Shown piece after piece: positions 1-10,747 of a stretch of 64,000 bases of DNA. The translations under genes were made by a program, and so were the position numbers. The DNA is taken from contig CM059558.1 in the NCBI GenBank assembly GCA_030386875.1, positions 6,767,501-6,831,500 of the forward strand, written 5' to 3'. Under the pieces are notes generated by a model, which was not told the origin of the DNA, made no database searches, and saw only the letters and a program-made list of their open reading frames with translations. Position 1 is the stretch's first letter. Each line of letters starts with the position of its first letter. Origin of the DNA: Morinoia aosen. Lineage: Eukaryota > Arthropoda > Malacostraca > Amphipoda > Talitridae.

Positions 1-68
1 TATTGATGTCGATACATGTAAACAGGAAACTAATGCTCGACTGTGTGCCGTAGGAAGCGGTGACGTAT

Positions 69-446
69 ATGCACCGAGGACGGAGACGGAGGCCTAGCGA
101 GGTGGTGCGCCAGCTGGGAACCTACGTCGCGGCACGCAACTACGAGGTGACGTTGTGGCTGCCCGATGGCAGTCTGGCGAGCGTCTCGGGCGAGACGGAC
201 TGGACGCGGGCGGCGGCGACCTTGGAGGGGCACGCGCTCGTCATCCACTTCGTCCCAAGGCCGGGATTATTCCTAGCCGGGACGACCCTCAACGAAGTAA
301 TAAGACACCTGGTCTTGCCCCGGGACGGCGGAGAAATCGAAGCCAGAACCGCTGGCACGCAAATCTCATCAGTGTCGGTTTTCCCATTTTTCGCATGGAA
401 GGAACCACTGACAAATCAAGAGTTCCGACTAGTGATCCGGGACTGA
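69..446 (+). CDS. Unidentified GC-rich ORF (about 125 codons)
   Basis: The ORF is open from just after a stop at 51-53. The first ATG is at 69 and the TGA is at 444-446. It is clearly more GC-rich than the AT-rich sequence around it. The product begins with an Arg-rich stretch (HRGRRRRPSEV) and continues with alternating hydrophobic segments. I see no signal peptide, zinc knuckle, protease, RT or integrase motif. It lies directly upstream of an LTR-like tract (about 469-1796), so it may be a terminal ORF of an LTR element rather than a host exon. I do not recognise the family. It could also be an exon with no function left. Confidence 0.25.
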   Translation: MHRGRRRRPSEVVRQLGTYVAARNYEVTLWLPDGSLASVSGETDWTRAAATLEGHALVIHFVPRPGLFLAGTTLNEVIRHLVLPRDGGEIEARTAGTQISSVSVFPFFAWKEPLTNQEFRLVIRD

Positions 447-468
447 GCAAACATTTTACCATTTTAAT

Positions 469-1812
469 GTGACATGTTCAAGTCTCATGAGCACGCGAGG
501 CGGCTGTTGCTGTGTATTAGGTTGTTTGTTTTTTTTTTTTTTTGTATTGTAATTGATGACATGTTGTACAAGGTTCGCCAGTCTACTGAGATACGATACG
601 GGGAGGGAATATATATTTTTTCTTGTTTTTTTTTTGTTGAGCCAAAGGGAGAGTGTATGAAATAGAATTTCATTTATTTTCCAAACCTTGCCGGCCTGAG
701 AATACTGAGCGTAAGACGGCTCCATTTATGACGATGTAGTAAAAGAATAAAGTCGGGGAGCGTAGAGGCGCTGGGGCTCATTAGAGCGGATGAAATAGAA
801 TTTCATTTATTTTCCAAACTTTGCCGGCCTGAGAATATTGAACATAAGACGGCTCCATTTATGACGATGTAATAAAAGAATTAAGTCGGGGAGCGTAGAA
901 ACGCTGGGCTGATTAGAGTCGGCCCTATGAGTTGGTCAAGGATTGTAAAATCTCAAGAAATTAATATAAAAACGATCGCCAGCTCGCCTCTCTGGACGGA
1001 GACACGAGTGTGGGACTAAACCATTGAGTTAGTCACGGATACGTCATGGTCAGGGAAAGCTGGGCTTTCCCCAACATACCCCTTCCCCCTTGTCGCCCCA
1101 AAGACTTTTCCCTCCCCGGGGAAGGACTGTTCATAACTGAATTAGGAGGATCATGCTGATTGTGTGCGGAGCGACGAGCGAGGGCGGTAAAGGACTCGCA
1201 AGTAGGACTCGGAAACGTTATAGGCATTGACGGGGAGAAGTTGGCTGGAGTCGGAGAGCTGAGTCCCGCACTTTAGCGAGTTACATAAGTCTTGAGTTAA
1301 GGCGGGTGGCCTCCTGCTCAAATCGTTGTGTTGGTGAACCGGGTTTGTGTGCGCGAAATATTGTCGGGATCGAACTCTCGTGGATCGAGTTGAGTGTCTG
1401 TAACACACTTGGTGGACTGAGTCGGGGTGTCTGCGAAACATCCCTGAGAGACCGCGATTGAGTATATGCAAAATATTCATCCGGGCTCGAACGTCGGCTC
1501 TGTAGTGGCGGTTGTCTCTGTAAATCTCCTGAGGGCGTCATTACGTGTGGGTTAACCCGCGGGGTACCGTTGTATAAGTTTGAGTCTCGCCGTGTTCACG
1601 CCGATCCGTGATTGCATCCCAAATATAAGTATCAACTTTTATGAGTCGTGATTGTCCCTCTCTCCTCTCGCTCTTGAACTCGCCACGTAGAAACGCGTGC
1701 CCTGAAACTCGGACGCTACCAGAAAATAATAGTTCACGTTTTGTTCTCAATGCTTAATTAAATTCATCTCTTACTAAATTCGAGGCTTTGTGCCTCTGGT
1801 GGCAGCGGCAGG
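469..1812 (+). mobile_element. LTR-like tract with tRNA-Leu-type primer-binding site (fossil, uncertain)
   Basis: The tract has a TATAAAA box near 966, a polyadenylation-type AATAAA near 745 in a tandem duplication, and at 1797-1808 the 12-mer TGGTGGCAGCGG. That 12-mer is the complement expected for the 3' end of a tRNA-Leu, and such sites sit just inside a 5' LTR. No partner LTR is in the window, and no gag or pol follows before the inverted repeat at 2257. The exact LTR ends are not resolved. This is probably an old, incomplete LTR-retrotransposon fragment. The family is not assignable. Confidence 0.3.
657..918 (+). repeat. Tandem duplication, unit 133 bp, two copies
   Basis: Copy 1 begins at 657 and copy 2 at 790, both starting ATGAAATAGAATTTCATT. 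Both carry the CCGGCCTGAGAATA block, the GACGGCTCCATTTATGACG block and the AAGTCGGGGAGCGTAG block. They differ at several scattered sites. Copy 2 fades at about 918. The unit start is itself a short palindrome (GAAATAGAATTTC). The duplication lies in the LTR-like tract and may be a duplicated U3-type segment. Confidence 0.8.
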
Positions 1813-2191
1813 TTAGCGTCAACTTTCTCATTGAACATCATGACGTATTCGAAGCAACGAACAAATGAATGCTCTATAAATTGTGGGAAGAAACTAACAA
1901 TAATATACAAGATATTCACAGTCTGCCCGGAGTGTAAAGCAGCCTGAGGGAGAACACCACAACTTGACTGAACACATTGACTACTATGAATAACTATTGA
2001 ATACTGGATTCGACACCACATGCGTTGCCTGATGTTTAGCCCAACGTTGTCAGTGTTTCTAATTGCACTTTGGTGCAAGTGAAAGTTTAGGGCGAATAAT
2101 TATTACTTAACGGTAGTAGCTTTTCTTGCAATTTCGTTCAGTGCTTTGCGCCGCCATAGCTTCGTGTCTAGCGACCGCAGCACCAGCACTC

Positions 2192-2230
2192 GGTCGCATA
2201 TTTTATATGCGACCAGCATATAAAATATGC
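2192..2230. repeat. AT-rich double palindrome
   Basis: The 15-mer GCATATTTTATATGC (2196-2210) is followed after 5 nt by its reverse complement (2216-2230). A second overlapping hairpin uses GGTCGCATAT / ATATGCGACC. It lies just outside the left arm of the long inverted repeat. Its wording resembles the GCATA-rich subterminal sequence of the hAT copies at 45.2 and 49.4 kb, so it could be a remnant end of a related element. Confidence 0.6.
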
Positions 2231-2256
2231 GGGAAAATATATAAAATATCACCAGA

Positions 2257-4615
2257 ATATTTTATATTCCAAGAGATTCCGGTACAGCGCTTCTTGCCTT
2301 TTTCCTACTTCGATAATTTCAACTAAGAACTTGGGAGTTTCGTAGAATTCCTTAGTAGTATTCGAATTATTTATAAGATTATCGAAGTAGAAGAAATAAA
2401 AAAAACGCTACACCGTACCAGATTGAAACACCATCGTAATTGGCAATCAAGTATTGAGAAAAGGTTAGTCTCGAAGTAATTTATAAAGGACATCGCGCAA
2501 CAGAGCACGCATATCTAGAAATGCGTTAACAAACTTACACTCAAAAATAAAATGCATGGCTTGTTCGGCATACAAATATAGAGATAAGTTTTGCACGAGC
2601 GCTTCATTTCATTTGCCTGTTTATACTTTTAATTTCTTCTATTCACAGAAATGCCCTTCGGGGTCGTGATAGATCGATTTACAAATCATTAAGCAAGCGG
2701 AATTAATTTGTTTATTTCTGGAATTTGGTTCAGTGTTAACTGATCGCAGAGCTTTAGGTAAAATGTAATGTGTCTTGAGGTTTTGCTTTTTACGCAAAAA
2801 GTTGAAATAGAAACATATATATGTACATGTGCGTATATATGTGCGAACGTGTGCATGTGTACACTGATACATAGACATTTATGTTTGCGTGCGCACACAT
2901 ACACACTCATGCACATACTAACACACATATTCATATATATACGTATTGAAAATGAATATAAGAAAAATGCTAATAAACATGAAAAATGATCTTGGTCTTT
3001 CAATATTTAAAATGACAGCCAAAGCTTTGATGAATCGTAAGAAATAACCTGAGGAAAGTTAAGGAATAGAAGAAGGACTTCGAAAAACGTATAAATGAAA
3101 TGTTTTTTAATTTCCTAAAAGAAATTTTAAGAAAACTCAAGTTACCGCCGAGGAGCAACAACAACAAAAAACATATTTCATATCTTCTCGATATTCTCTG
3201 CAACATCATGCGGACATGGGTACATATGGGATAAAATGGAGATACAGTGTAAGCCGGTTACCACTCATGACTGACAAATGCCTACAAAATTTTGGCAGAA
3301 ATGCAAAAACAAACTTATACTCAACATCAAAATTCATAGCTTGTACAACATACGGACAGAGAGATAATTTTACCACGATTCATATGCTCAAATTGCGCTT
3401 TATTTCATTAATTGTATTTATTAATGACAAATACAATTAATGAAATTAATCGTAATTTGAGCGTATGAATCGTGGTAAAATTATCTTTCTGTCCGTATGT
3501 TGTACAAGCAAATTTTGATGTTGAGTATATGTTTGTTTGCGCATTTCTGCCAAAATTTTGTAGATATTTGTCAATCATGAGTGGTAACTGGCCTACACAT
3601 GTATCTCCATTTTATCCCATGTACCCATGTCCGCATGATGTTGCAGAGAATATCGAGAAGATATGATATATGATATGATATATTGAAGATATGTGTTTTT
3701 TTTTGTTGTTGTTCCTCAGCGGTAACTTGAGTTTTCTTAAAATTTCCTTTAGGAAATTAAAAAACCATTCCATTTATACGTTTTTCGAAGTCCTTTTCTA
3801 TTCCTTATCTTTCCTCAGGTTATTTCTTACGATTCATCAGAGCTTGGGCTGTCATTTTAAATATTGAAAGAGTAAGATTATTTTTCATATTTATTAGCAT
3901 TTTTCTTATATTCGTTTTCAATACGTATATATATGAATATGTGTGTTGGTGTGTGCGTGAGTATGTGCGTGTGCGCACGCAAACATAAATGTTTATGTAT
4001 CAGTGTAAACATGCACACGTTTCGCACACATATATGCGCACATGTACATATATCGGTTTCTATTTCTACTTTTTGCATAAAAAGCAAAACCTCAAGACAC
4101 ATTACATTTTACCTAAAGCTCTGTGATCAGTTAACACTGCACCAAATTTCAGAAATAAACAAATTGATTGCGCTTGCTTTATGATTTATAAATCGATCTA
4201 TTACGACCCCGAAGGGCATTTCTGTGAACAGAAGAAATTAAAAAGTATAAACAGACAAAGGAAATAAAGCACTCGTGCAAAAATTATCTCTATATTTGTA
4301 TGCCGAACAAGCCATGCATTTCAATTTTGAGTGTAAGTTTGTTTACGCATTCCTGGATGTGCGTGCTGTGTTGCGCGATGTTCTTTACAAATTATTTCGA
4401 GACTATCTTTTTCTCAATACTTGATTGTCATTTACGGTGTTGTTTCAATCTAGTACGGTGTAGCGTTTTTTGATATTTTTCCTACTTCGATGATCTTATA
4501 AATAGTTCGAAAAATACTAAAGAATTCTTCGAAACTGCCAAGTTCTTAGTTGAAATTATCGAAGTAGGAAAAAGGCAAGAAGCGCTGTACCGGAATCTCT
4601 TGGAATATAAAATAT
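2257..4615. repeat. Long inverted repeat, arms about 1.17 kb, 9-nt loop
   Basis: The left arm (about 2257-3419) and right arm (about 3429-4615) are reverse complements along almost their whole length, with substitutions and small indels. The centre is ATTAATGAC at 3420-3428, flanked by AATTGTATTT and AAATACAATT. Matching landmarks include CCGGTACAGCGCTTC (left) with its complement near 4583, the TTCACAGAAATGCCC block, CTTGAGGTTTTGC, and the TGTGCG/CACACA-rich microsatellite-like part in both arms. No coding potential is visible. It is either a foldback-type transposon or a locally duplicated inverted repeat. If transcribed, it would form a very long hairpin RNA. No target-site duplication was found. 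Confidence 0.9.
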
Positions 4616-4666
4616 CCAAGAGATAATATTTCTCAATTCTCATTCAACTACCCTTGACAGAGTTAA

Positions 4667-5110
4667 ACTATTAGCACGACCCGTATGGTTTGTCTATTAG
4701 TACGCCTCGTATATTTTTTCTATTAATATGCCTCGTATGGTCTATCTATCTGTACACCTATGATAGTATTGTCTAATATTACATCTCGTATAGTTTGTCT
4801 ATTATTATGCCTCGTACGGCTTATCTATTTGTACACCTCGTATGGTTTGTCAATTAGTATTCCTCGTATGGAACTTTGTTAGACTATTAGCACACCACGT
4901 GTGGTTTGTCTATTATAGTACGCCTCGTATATTATGTCTATTAATATGCCTCGTATGGTCTATCTATTTGTACACCTCTGATAGTTTATCTATTAGCACA
5001 CCTCATATAGTTCGTCGATTATTATGCCTCGTATGGCTTATCTATTTTTACACCTCGGATGGTTTGTCAATTAATACTCCTCGTATGGATCTTTTGTTTT
5101 AGGACGTCTT
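4667..5110 (+). repeat. Minisatellite, unit about 29 bp, roughly 14 units
   Basis: The motif CTATTAGTACGCCTCGTATG, followed by a short T-rich spacer, recurs every 27-33 bp with variants (tatgcctcgtatggtcta, tacacctcgtatggttt). The pattern shows a higher order: a block of about four variants near 4690-4860 is repeated near 4910-5080. It directly follows the right arm of the long inverted repeat. Confidence 0.8.
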
Positions 5111-5199
5111 ATATTAAGGAACCTTTAAAAGCCAATATGTTGGCATATGTATCTCATGTGACCACTTGGAAATAAACGGTTTTGTTTGTTTTGTTTTGT

Positions 5200-5440
5200 T
5201 TGTTTTTGTCATTAACCCGATTTACAGAAACGCTTTCTGGAGAAGTGATAGATCTATTTTTGAATCATTTCGCTAGTGCATTAAATTTATTAACAGGATG
5301 GTTTTTGCGTAAAGAAATTAAATAGAAACATGTATATCTATTTATGTAGATATATATACCTACATACGTACACACACATATTAATATATATACTTATTGA
5401 AAGTGAAATAAAGGAAAAAATCCGTATATAAAATAAAAAG
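5200..5440 (+). repeat. Partial third copy of the inverted-repeat arm
   Basis: This stretch has a diverged version of the inner part of the arm in left-arm orientation. It shows TTTACAGAAACGC, GTGATAGATC, TTTTTGCGTAAAG, AAATAGAAACATGTATAT, a CACACACAT run and TATTGAAAGTGAAATAAAGG. The same landmarks appear in the same order at about 2643-2965. A copy outside the palindrome shows that the arm is a dispersed repeat unit. Confidence 0.65.
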
Positions 5441-5757
5441 GTAAAAACAACTCTACCCAGTAACATGGATCGAATCGTCAGGGCCCAATTTTTGGAGAAC
5501 TGAAAAATCTTCCGTTTGAATATTGCACAAGTATTATTATTACGGTCAGATTACGGTTAAAAAAGTATTATTATTACGGTCAAATAAGCCCACTGCCCAA
5601 CAGAATTTAAGCCTTTATTCTACCGTCAATATTTGGACGATACGTTTGTTTTGTTCCGTTCTGAAAATGAAGCTAATAGTTTTTTATAATGAACATATGT
5701 ACAGGTTGCAACACCTGCAACCATTAAGAAATGAAATTTGTCATATAAATTGTGAAT

Positions 5758-6236
5758 AGGTGGAGTTGGAGTCTCAAAATCATAATTAGCGGAGTTGGTG
5801 TTGGAGTCACAAAATTCTGGAAAGGTGGGGTCGAAGTCGAAGTCGCAAAATTTTAGAATGATGAAGGCATCTACGGACGCTTTCTTTCCAATTCAAGCCT
5901 GATACATATTACCTTGTACATTGGATTTTCAAATGCCTTATAACTAACAGCAGGACGCCATGATGCTTTATCCCGGTTAAGACCGGTACCCATTTAAGAC
6001 ACCTGGGTAGAGTGGGGTATTGTGCTTGGAATTTTTCCCCTATACCCAACTGAGAAAATTGCCATCAGCGCCGGGACGCGAACCCAGGTTTGCCCGCACG
6101 GAGGCGGGTCTGAAAGCCACACGGCTATGACGAGCAAGAAAGGTGGAGTCGGAGTCGCCAAATTCTAGAAAGGTGGAGTCGGAATCGCCAAATTCTGAAA
6201 TGATGGAGTCGAAGTTGCAAATTTATTCCCCCAACT
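5758..6236 (+). repeat. GGTGGAGTCGGAGTCG-type short tandem repeat, split by a SINE
   Basis: Imperfect units of about 30 bp, GGTGGAGTCGGAGTCGCAAA followed by an ATTCTAGAAA-like spacer, occur at 5758-5870 and again at 6138-6236. The SINE at 5911-6137 lies between the two blocks, so it probably inserted into a pre-existing array. Confidence 0.6.
5911..6137 (-). mobile_element. tRNA-derived SINE, copy 1
   Basis: Read on the minus strand, it has a tRNA-like head with an A-box-like segment and a degenerate B box (GGGTTCGCGTCCCGG). A body containing ACCCAGGTGTCTTAAATGGG follows, then a tail ending CCAATGTACAAGG. The same body and tail occur at 42890-43100 and 49971-50185, where the B box GGTTCGAATCCC is better preserved. 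It is the most diverged of the three copies. Confidence 0.75.
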
Positions 6237-6419
6237 TTGCCACCCGGTTTTCAGAGAGGCCGTATAGCTCGTATTTACTTCGTCGAAACAATGCAGCTGG
6301 CTGCAGAAATTAGTTTTCACCATAATGTTAGGGGAAAAAATCCTACTGAGAAGACGGGAGGAAGAGATTATGAAAGAAAATCTTTTACCCACTAAGCTCA
6401 TTCGATCGCGCGCATAATG

Positions 6420-7371
6420 CTAACCTAAATTTTTGCGTTTGTTTTAGGTCCATTAAGTTTTTACCAGGCTAGCACTGATGCGATGCAATGGTTATGTGGT
6501 TATGCCTGCTCTCGCTCACTCATTGAATCAGTTACCCTGTCCGCCGTGAAAAATTTAAGCTACCCCTGCCGTACGTTGATAACAAACAAATTAGTCCGTA
6601 TTATTTTAATGGTTGAATGATAAATGAAAATATATCTCAAGAGAACTTGGCTACGTCACGTGCTAAAAGCTCGTAACCTAATTAAGTCGACTAAAAAACG
6701 TGTGGTGTTAGCCGTGGTCGGTGTTACTGCAACGCTACGGCCACGTAACCCGTTTGAAAATCCGGCGCCAGCTACTACCAAAGTTTCATTGCTAGAAAAC
6801 ATAACGCAGTTGTAAAAGTTTTAAATTTTACCTGTAACATTCCAATAACTTTTTACGACTAGCATTCCTAATAGCATTGTATCACAAATCAAAAGGAATA
6901 TCCGTCAACGTATGAATAATAAGTTAACACACAAGGAAACAGACTGCATAAAAAATTCAAGTAACTGTTCGTCCGATTTTGCTGATAAAGAATCATGGTG
7001 TGAAATGTTTTTCGTAAACTGTACGTCAAACATTTCTTAAAATTCTAAATCTACCTTCATATCATGGTACCATGCTTTATATCCTAACACGATATTAGTT
7101 GTGACCGGATCTCAGCTGAGGCATGAAGAAAAAAATTTAACGAGCATGTTACAGTCCTGTCTAAATCTTCAGCTGTTTTCTTGTGTTTGATGGTGTTTTA
7201 TTTATTTATTGGGAAATTTTTCATAAAATGAACGTAAAATGTATGCTCTTTTATGTCACTTGTTTACTTCTTATGTCAAATGTGCCGTGATGGAATGTTC
7301 AGCTTGAGTTTTCTCATTAAGTTCATAAGAACAAGGTAATACCTTGTAATTGATTGAATCTGAACTGACAA
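6420..7371. other. AT-rich sequence without recognisable feature
   Basis: No ORF longer than about 60 codons, no repeat shared with the rest of the window and no RNA gene was seen here. Confidence 0.5.
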
Positions 7372-7379
7372 GACTATTG

Positions 7380-8065
7380 GGTCAATATTGAATTTAATGT
7401 TGTCAACGAATTTCATAATTTCGTAGGTATAGATGGGTAATATAGTCGATTATAAGACGTTTAACAAGAATGACATTCTGCCCGGCGATGCGTTATTTTC
7501 GAATTATTCAACTTTGAAGCTGGCTTGTGCGCGCCTTGGAAGCACGCGGGGCTAGCGTAATTGAATTAATAACGGAAGCTAACCTCCTATTACAAACGTG
7601 AAGAGGTTGGGTCGTGAGGGGTAGGCACAGTTCTTTTAGTGAAAATTATAAATAAAGGTTTCGAGTAACGTTTGTTTACATCGACGCCAAGGTGGCTGCC
7701 GCCATGGCGCCAACCGGCTGAAGATGGCGGCAGCCATCTTCGAGTCGATGTAAACAAACGTCACTACATAGAAAGCTTTATTTATAATTTTCACTAAAAG
7801 AACTGTTGCTACCGCTCACGATCCAACCTCTTTACGTTTGTAATAGGGATTAGCTTCCATTTTCATTGCTAAAACAATGACTGTTTTTGCGTTATAAGAG
7901 CCATTCAGGAGCGCCGTTCGTATAACTTCAAACTTAAATAACTCGAAAACTAAGCATTTCCGGGCACATTGTCATTCGTGTAAAACGTCTTAAAATCGAC
8001 AATATAACCTACCTATACCTACAAAATTATGAAATTCGTTGACAACATTAAATTCAATATTGACC
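7380..8065. mobile_element. Foldback hAT-like MITE, copy 1 (uninterrupted)
   Basis: The ends are GGTCAATATTGAATTTAATG and its reverse complement. Nearly the whole 686 bp folds back on itself. The inner part (about 7567-7861) contains an AACCTCTT-ACGTTTGTAAT pair, a TAAACAAACGT pair and a central ATGGCGGCAGCC-type hairpin. Flanking 8-mers are gactattg (7372-7379) and ctctattg (8066-8073), 6 of 8 identical, which fits an old 8-bp hAT-type target-site duplication. No transposase is present. Confidence 0.8.
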
Positions 8066-8433
8066 CTCTATTGCTTTGACAATTAGGCCAAACTCAAGTT
8101 CCCAGGGCATCAGTCTGATCTTGATGACTGTGAGGCCATGACTTTTATGAGGCAAATATTAGCCCCATTGATTCCATCCTGAATTAATTTCTTCACAAGA
8201 GATATCTCAGCTTTAACTGCTCAGTTGTGTGTATAATTATGCGGTATTTAATATCCATGAAGGCTAATAAGGAAATTGAATGAGTTTAAAGCTTTAATAT
8301 TGAACATGAATTAATATTTGAGGTGTGGCAGTTTATCACTGAAATTATTGTAAGGGGAATATTTGGTAAATCTGAAGGATATGACAGTGATCGATTTTTC
8401 ACTTCTCGGTGCCTAAACCTAATGAATTAAATC

Positions 8434-8602
8434 AAAATAAACAAGTTTTCTTCTATGCACTTTCAGTTTGAAATGATTATATTATGAGTTATAGCGGTAG
8501 ATTAATTTTTGTCTTTGATGTCAAATGCGCTCGAATAAGCAGCGACTCATCAATTTTCAAATTTTTGTTGCTTGGATCATGGTAATAACATTGAAATAAA
8601 CA
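8434..8602. repeat. Diverged repeat flanking MITE copy 2
   Basis: The block AAATAAACAAGTTTTCTTCT, followed by ATGCACTTTC and GAGTTATAGCGGTA, reappears in reverse complement at about 10433-10503. A related version in direct orientation is at 10070-10140. MITE copy 2 seems to have inserted into this older repeat. Confidence 0.55.
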
Positions 8603-8610
8603 AACTTTTT

Positions 8611-10069
8611 GGTCAATTCTTACTTTAATGTTGTCAACTATTTTCATAATTTTTTTGCCAATAATCAATAAAGGAACCCATTTAAAAACGTTTTACACGA
8701 ATGACATTCTGCTTGCTGATGTATTATTTTTTAATTATTCAACTTTGAAGTTGGCTTGGGAAGCAAGCGTGCCAAGCCTAATTTAATTAACCCGTCTCCA
8801 CATGGTCGACCTACCGGGAGGTTTGGAGAAAATGGGTCAACTGTGCACCTTACTGTACATTCATTTTTCATGTTAGAAGTTTCATTGGGGGTTCATTGCA
8901 AAGAGAGAGAGTTGCTCTTTCTGTCAGTGGGGAAAAAAATGCTGCTACCTCAACAAAAATTTATGAAATATGAATTTGTATTTTGGTAAAATACAAATAC
9001 AAAATACATTTGGTAAAATACAAAATACATTTTTGATTTATTGCACTTTCATGTTTTTTTATGATGCATTTTTATAGATTCTGAGTTGCTGAATCTTGTG
9101 GTATGTGAATTTTTTTTCAGGTCTAATAGTTGCAGAGTTATGTGCATTATATGTAAAACACAGTTTTTATTTTTTAGTTCATTTAGTGTATAGGCTGTTA
9201 TCAAGCAGTTTCATTGCTTGTAGAGAGTTTGATATGCATAGAGCTTTTTCTCCCAAATACAATGGTGGTATTATTTTTTGCTTAGGAGTAAATCTGTGGA
9301 TTTGGACTCCCATTTCTGGAACAAAAAACATGAAAAAATAAAAATGATGGCGACCGTCTAAGAGGCAGAGTGGGTGCTGGTATGCCTCAGCTACACTGCT
9401 GGCCTTCTAAGAGGTTGTGCAGCGCCAGTAGCTACACTCCAGACTGAGCAGAAGTATTCATACAGATTTGAGTTTGTTACCTCTCCTTCCCTGTTCCCCC
9501 CACCTAATTTTATGTTACACCAATGAATAGCGTTCAACAAGACGCTTAAGACCATATACGGCAACCCTAGGTTTGCTGATATGAAACATGTACTAGCTTT
9601 GCCAACCTTCTAAGAGTCCAGGACGTGGCGACGGGTTAATAACGGAAGTTAACCCCCTTTTACAAACGTAAAGAGGTTGGGTCGTGAGAGGTAGCCACAG
9701 TTCTTCTAGTGAAAATTATAAATAAATGTTTCTAGTGACGTCCGTTTACATCATCTCCAATGACGGCCACCTGGTACCCAAGATGGCGGCCGCCATCTTG
9801 GAGCCAATGTCAACGGATGTCACTAGAAACCTTTATTTTTAATTTTTAGTAGAATAACTGTGGCTACCCCTCACCACCCAACCTCTTTACGTTTGTAATA
9901 GGGGGTTAGCTTCCGTTTCAACTCTGAAATTGCGCAAAAAAATAACTTAAAAACTAAGCATTTGTGAGCACATTGTCATTCATGTAAAACGTTTTAAAAT
10001 TGACTATATTACTTTTCTATGGCAACGAAATTCTGAAAATCGTTGACAACATTAAAGTAAAAATTGACC
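8611..10069. mobile_element. Foldback hAT-like MITE, copy 2 (split by another MITE)
   Basis: The ends are GGTCAATTCTTACTTTAATG and its complement, the same family as 7380-8065. Flanking 8-mers are aacttttt (8603-8610) and aagttttt (10070-10077), 7 of 8 identical. Without the inserted element at 8791-9635 and one TTAA, it is about 610 bp. Its central hairpin CCAAGATGGCGGCCGCCATC is better preserved than in copy 1. Confidence 0.85.
8791..9635. mobile_element. piggyBac-like MITE inside MITE copy 2
   Basis: It is flanked by TTAA on both sides (8787-8790, 9636-9639). Its terminal inverted repeats are CCCGTCTCCACATGG (left) and CCCGTCGCCACGTCC (right end, complement strand). TTAA target sites and CCC-starting ends are the piggyBac hallmark. 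Copy 1 of the host MITE carries the uninterrupted sequence GAATTAATAACGGAAG, which is the empty site. The 845 bp inside have no transposase. Confidence 0.85.
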
Positions 10070-10077
10070 AAGTTTTT

Positions 10078-10747
10078 TCTTCTATACCCTTTTTTTGTCA
10101 AATGAGTATTTAACAAGTTAGAGCAGTAGGTTTTATTTTTTGCACAATTGAGCTGTTAGAGTACGTTTGAATACTTCATAATTTATTATTAGCTCACCCC
10201 GCGGAGCTTGCAGAGCCGGAACCCACTGCTAGGATCTTTTAGTTAATAACACAATTGAAATTATCACCCAAAAATAACGAATTATAGCAGTATGTTAACT
10301 TTGGTCTTAGATGGCGGCAATGAGCTTGAGCATTCAAGCGCATTGAAAGGGAGTGTCCGTTGCAGTGATGCCATACGAGGCGCACGGTAAATTACTTCCC
10401 GCTTCAAACACTAGAGTTGTGGAAAGACATTTACCGCTATAACTCGTCAAATACTCATTTAAGACGGAAAGTGCATAGAAGAAAACTTGTTTATTTCGAT
10501 CGAATTAACTGTGTTTTGGACCAAAAAGTGGATAGTCGATTACTGACCAATGCTACACCTTTATCGATAGAATTAATTGGTATGGCTACTCATGAGAGCA
10601 CATCAATTAAGTGTGGTAATGAAATACGTTAATCTCCAGTATATGTTGGATGAAGTCGTTTCTAAGCTCCTTACATTTTTCATTTGGAAACCTAAGTAAA
10701 TTTGAAACTGTTTTCAGGTAATTTCTAGCTAATCAGAATTTTATATC
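10078..10747. other. WDR6 upstream region / possible 5' UTR and promoter
   Basis: The first part holds diverged repeat matter (see 8434-8602). Nearer the gene, a slightly GC-richer block at about 10305-10395 contains ATGGCGGCAATGAGC and a possible splice donor at 10387 (cgcacg/GTAAAT). It could be a non-coding first exon. No clear TATA box or initiator can be assigned. The start codon at 10748 has an A at position -3. Confidence 0.3.

Noticed and set aside
2639-4184. His/Cys/Tyr-rich ORFs in the inverted repeat (CTHAHVRTYIRTC type)
   Set aside because: They are translations of the TGTGCG/CACACA microsatellite-like tract and occur as mirror images on both arms.
10417-10632. 71-codon ORF just upstream of WDR6 exon 1
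   Set aside because: It overlaps a diverged repeat, has no family resemblance and does not join in phase to exon 2. The ATG at 10748 explains the WDR6 N-terminus better.
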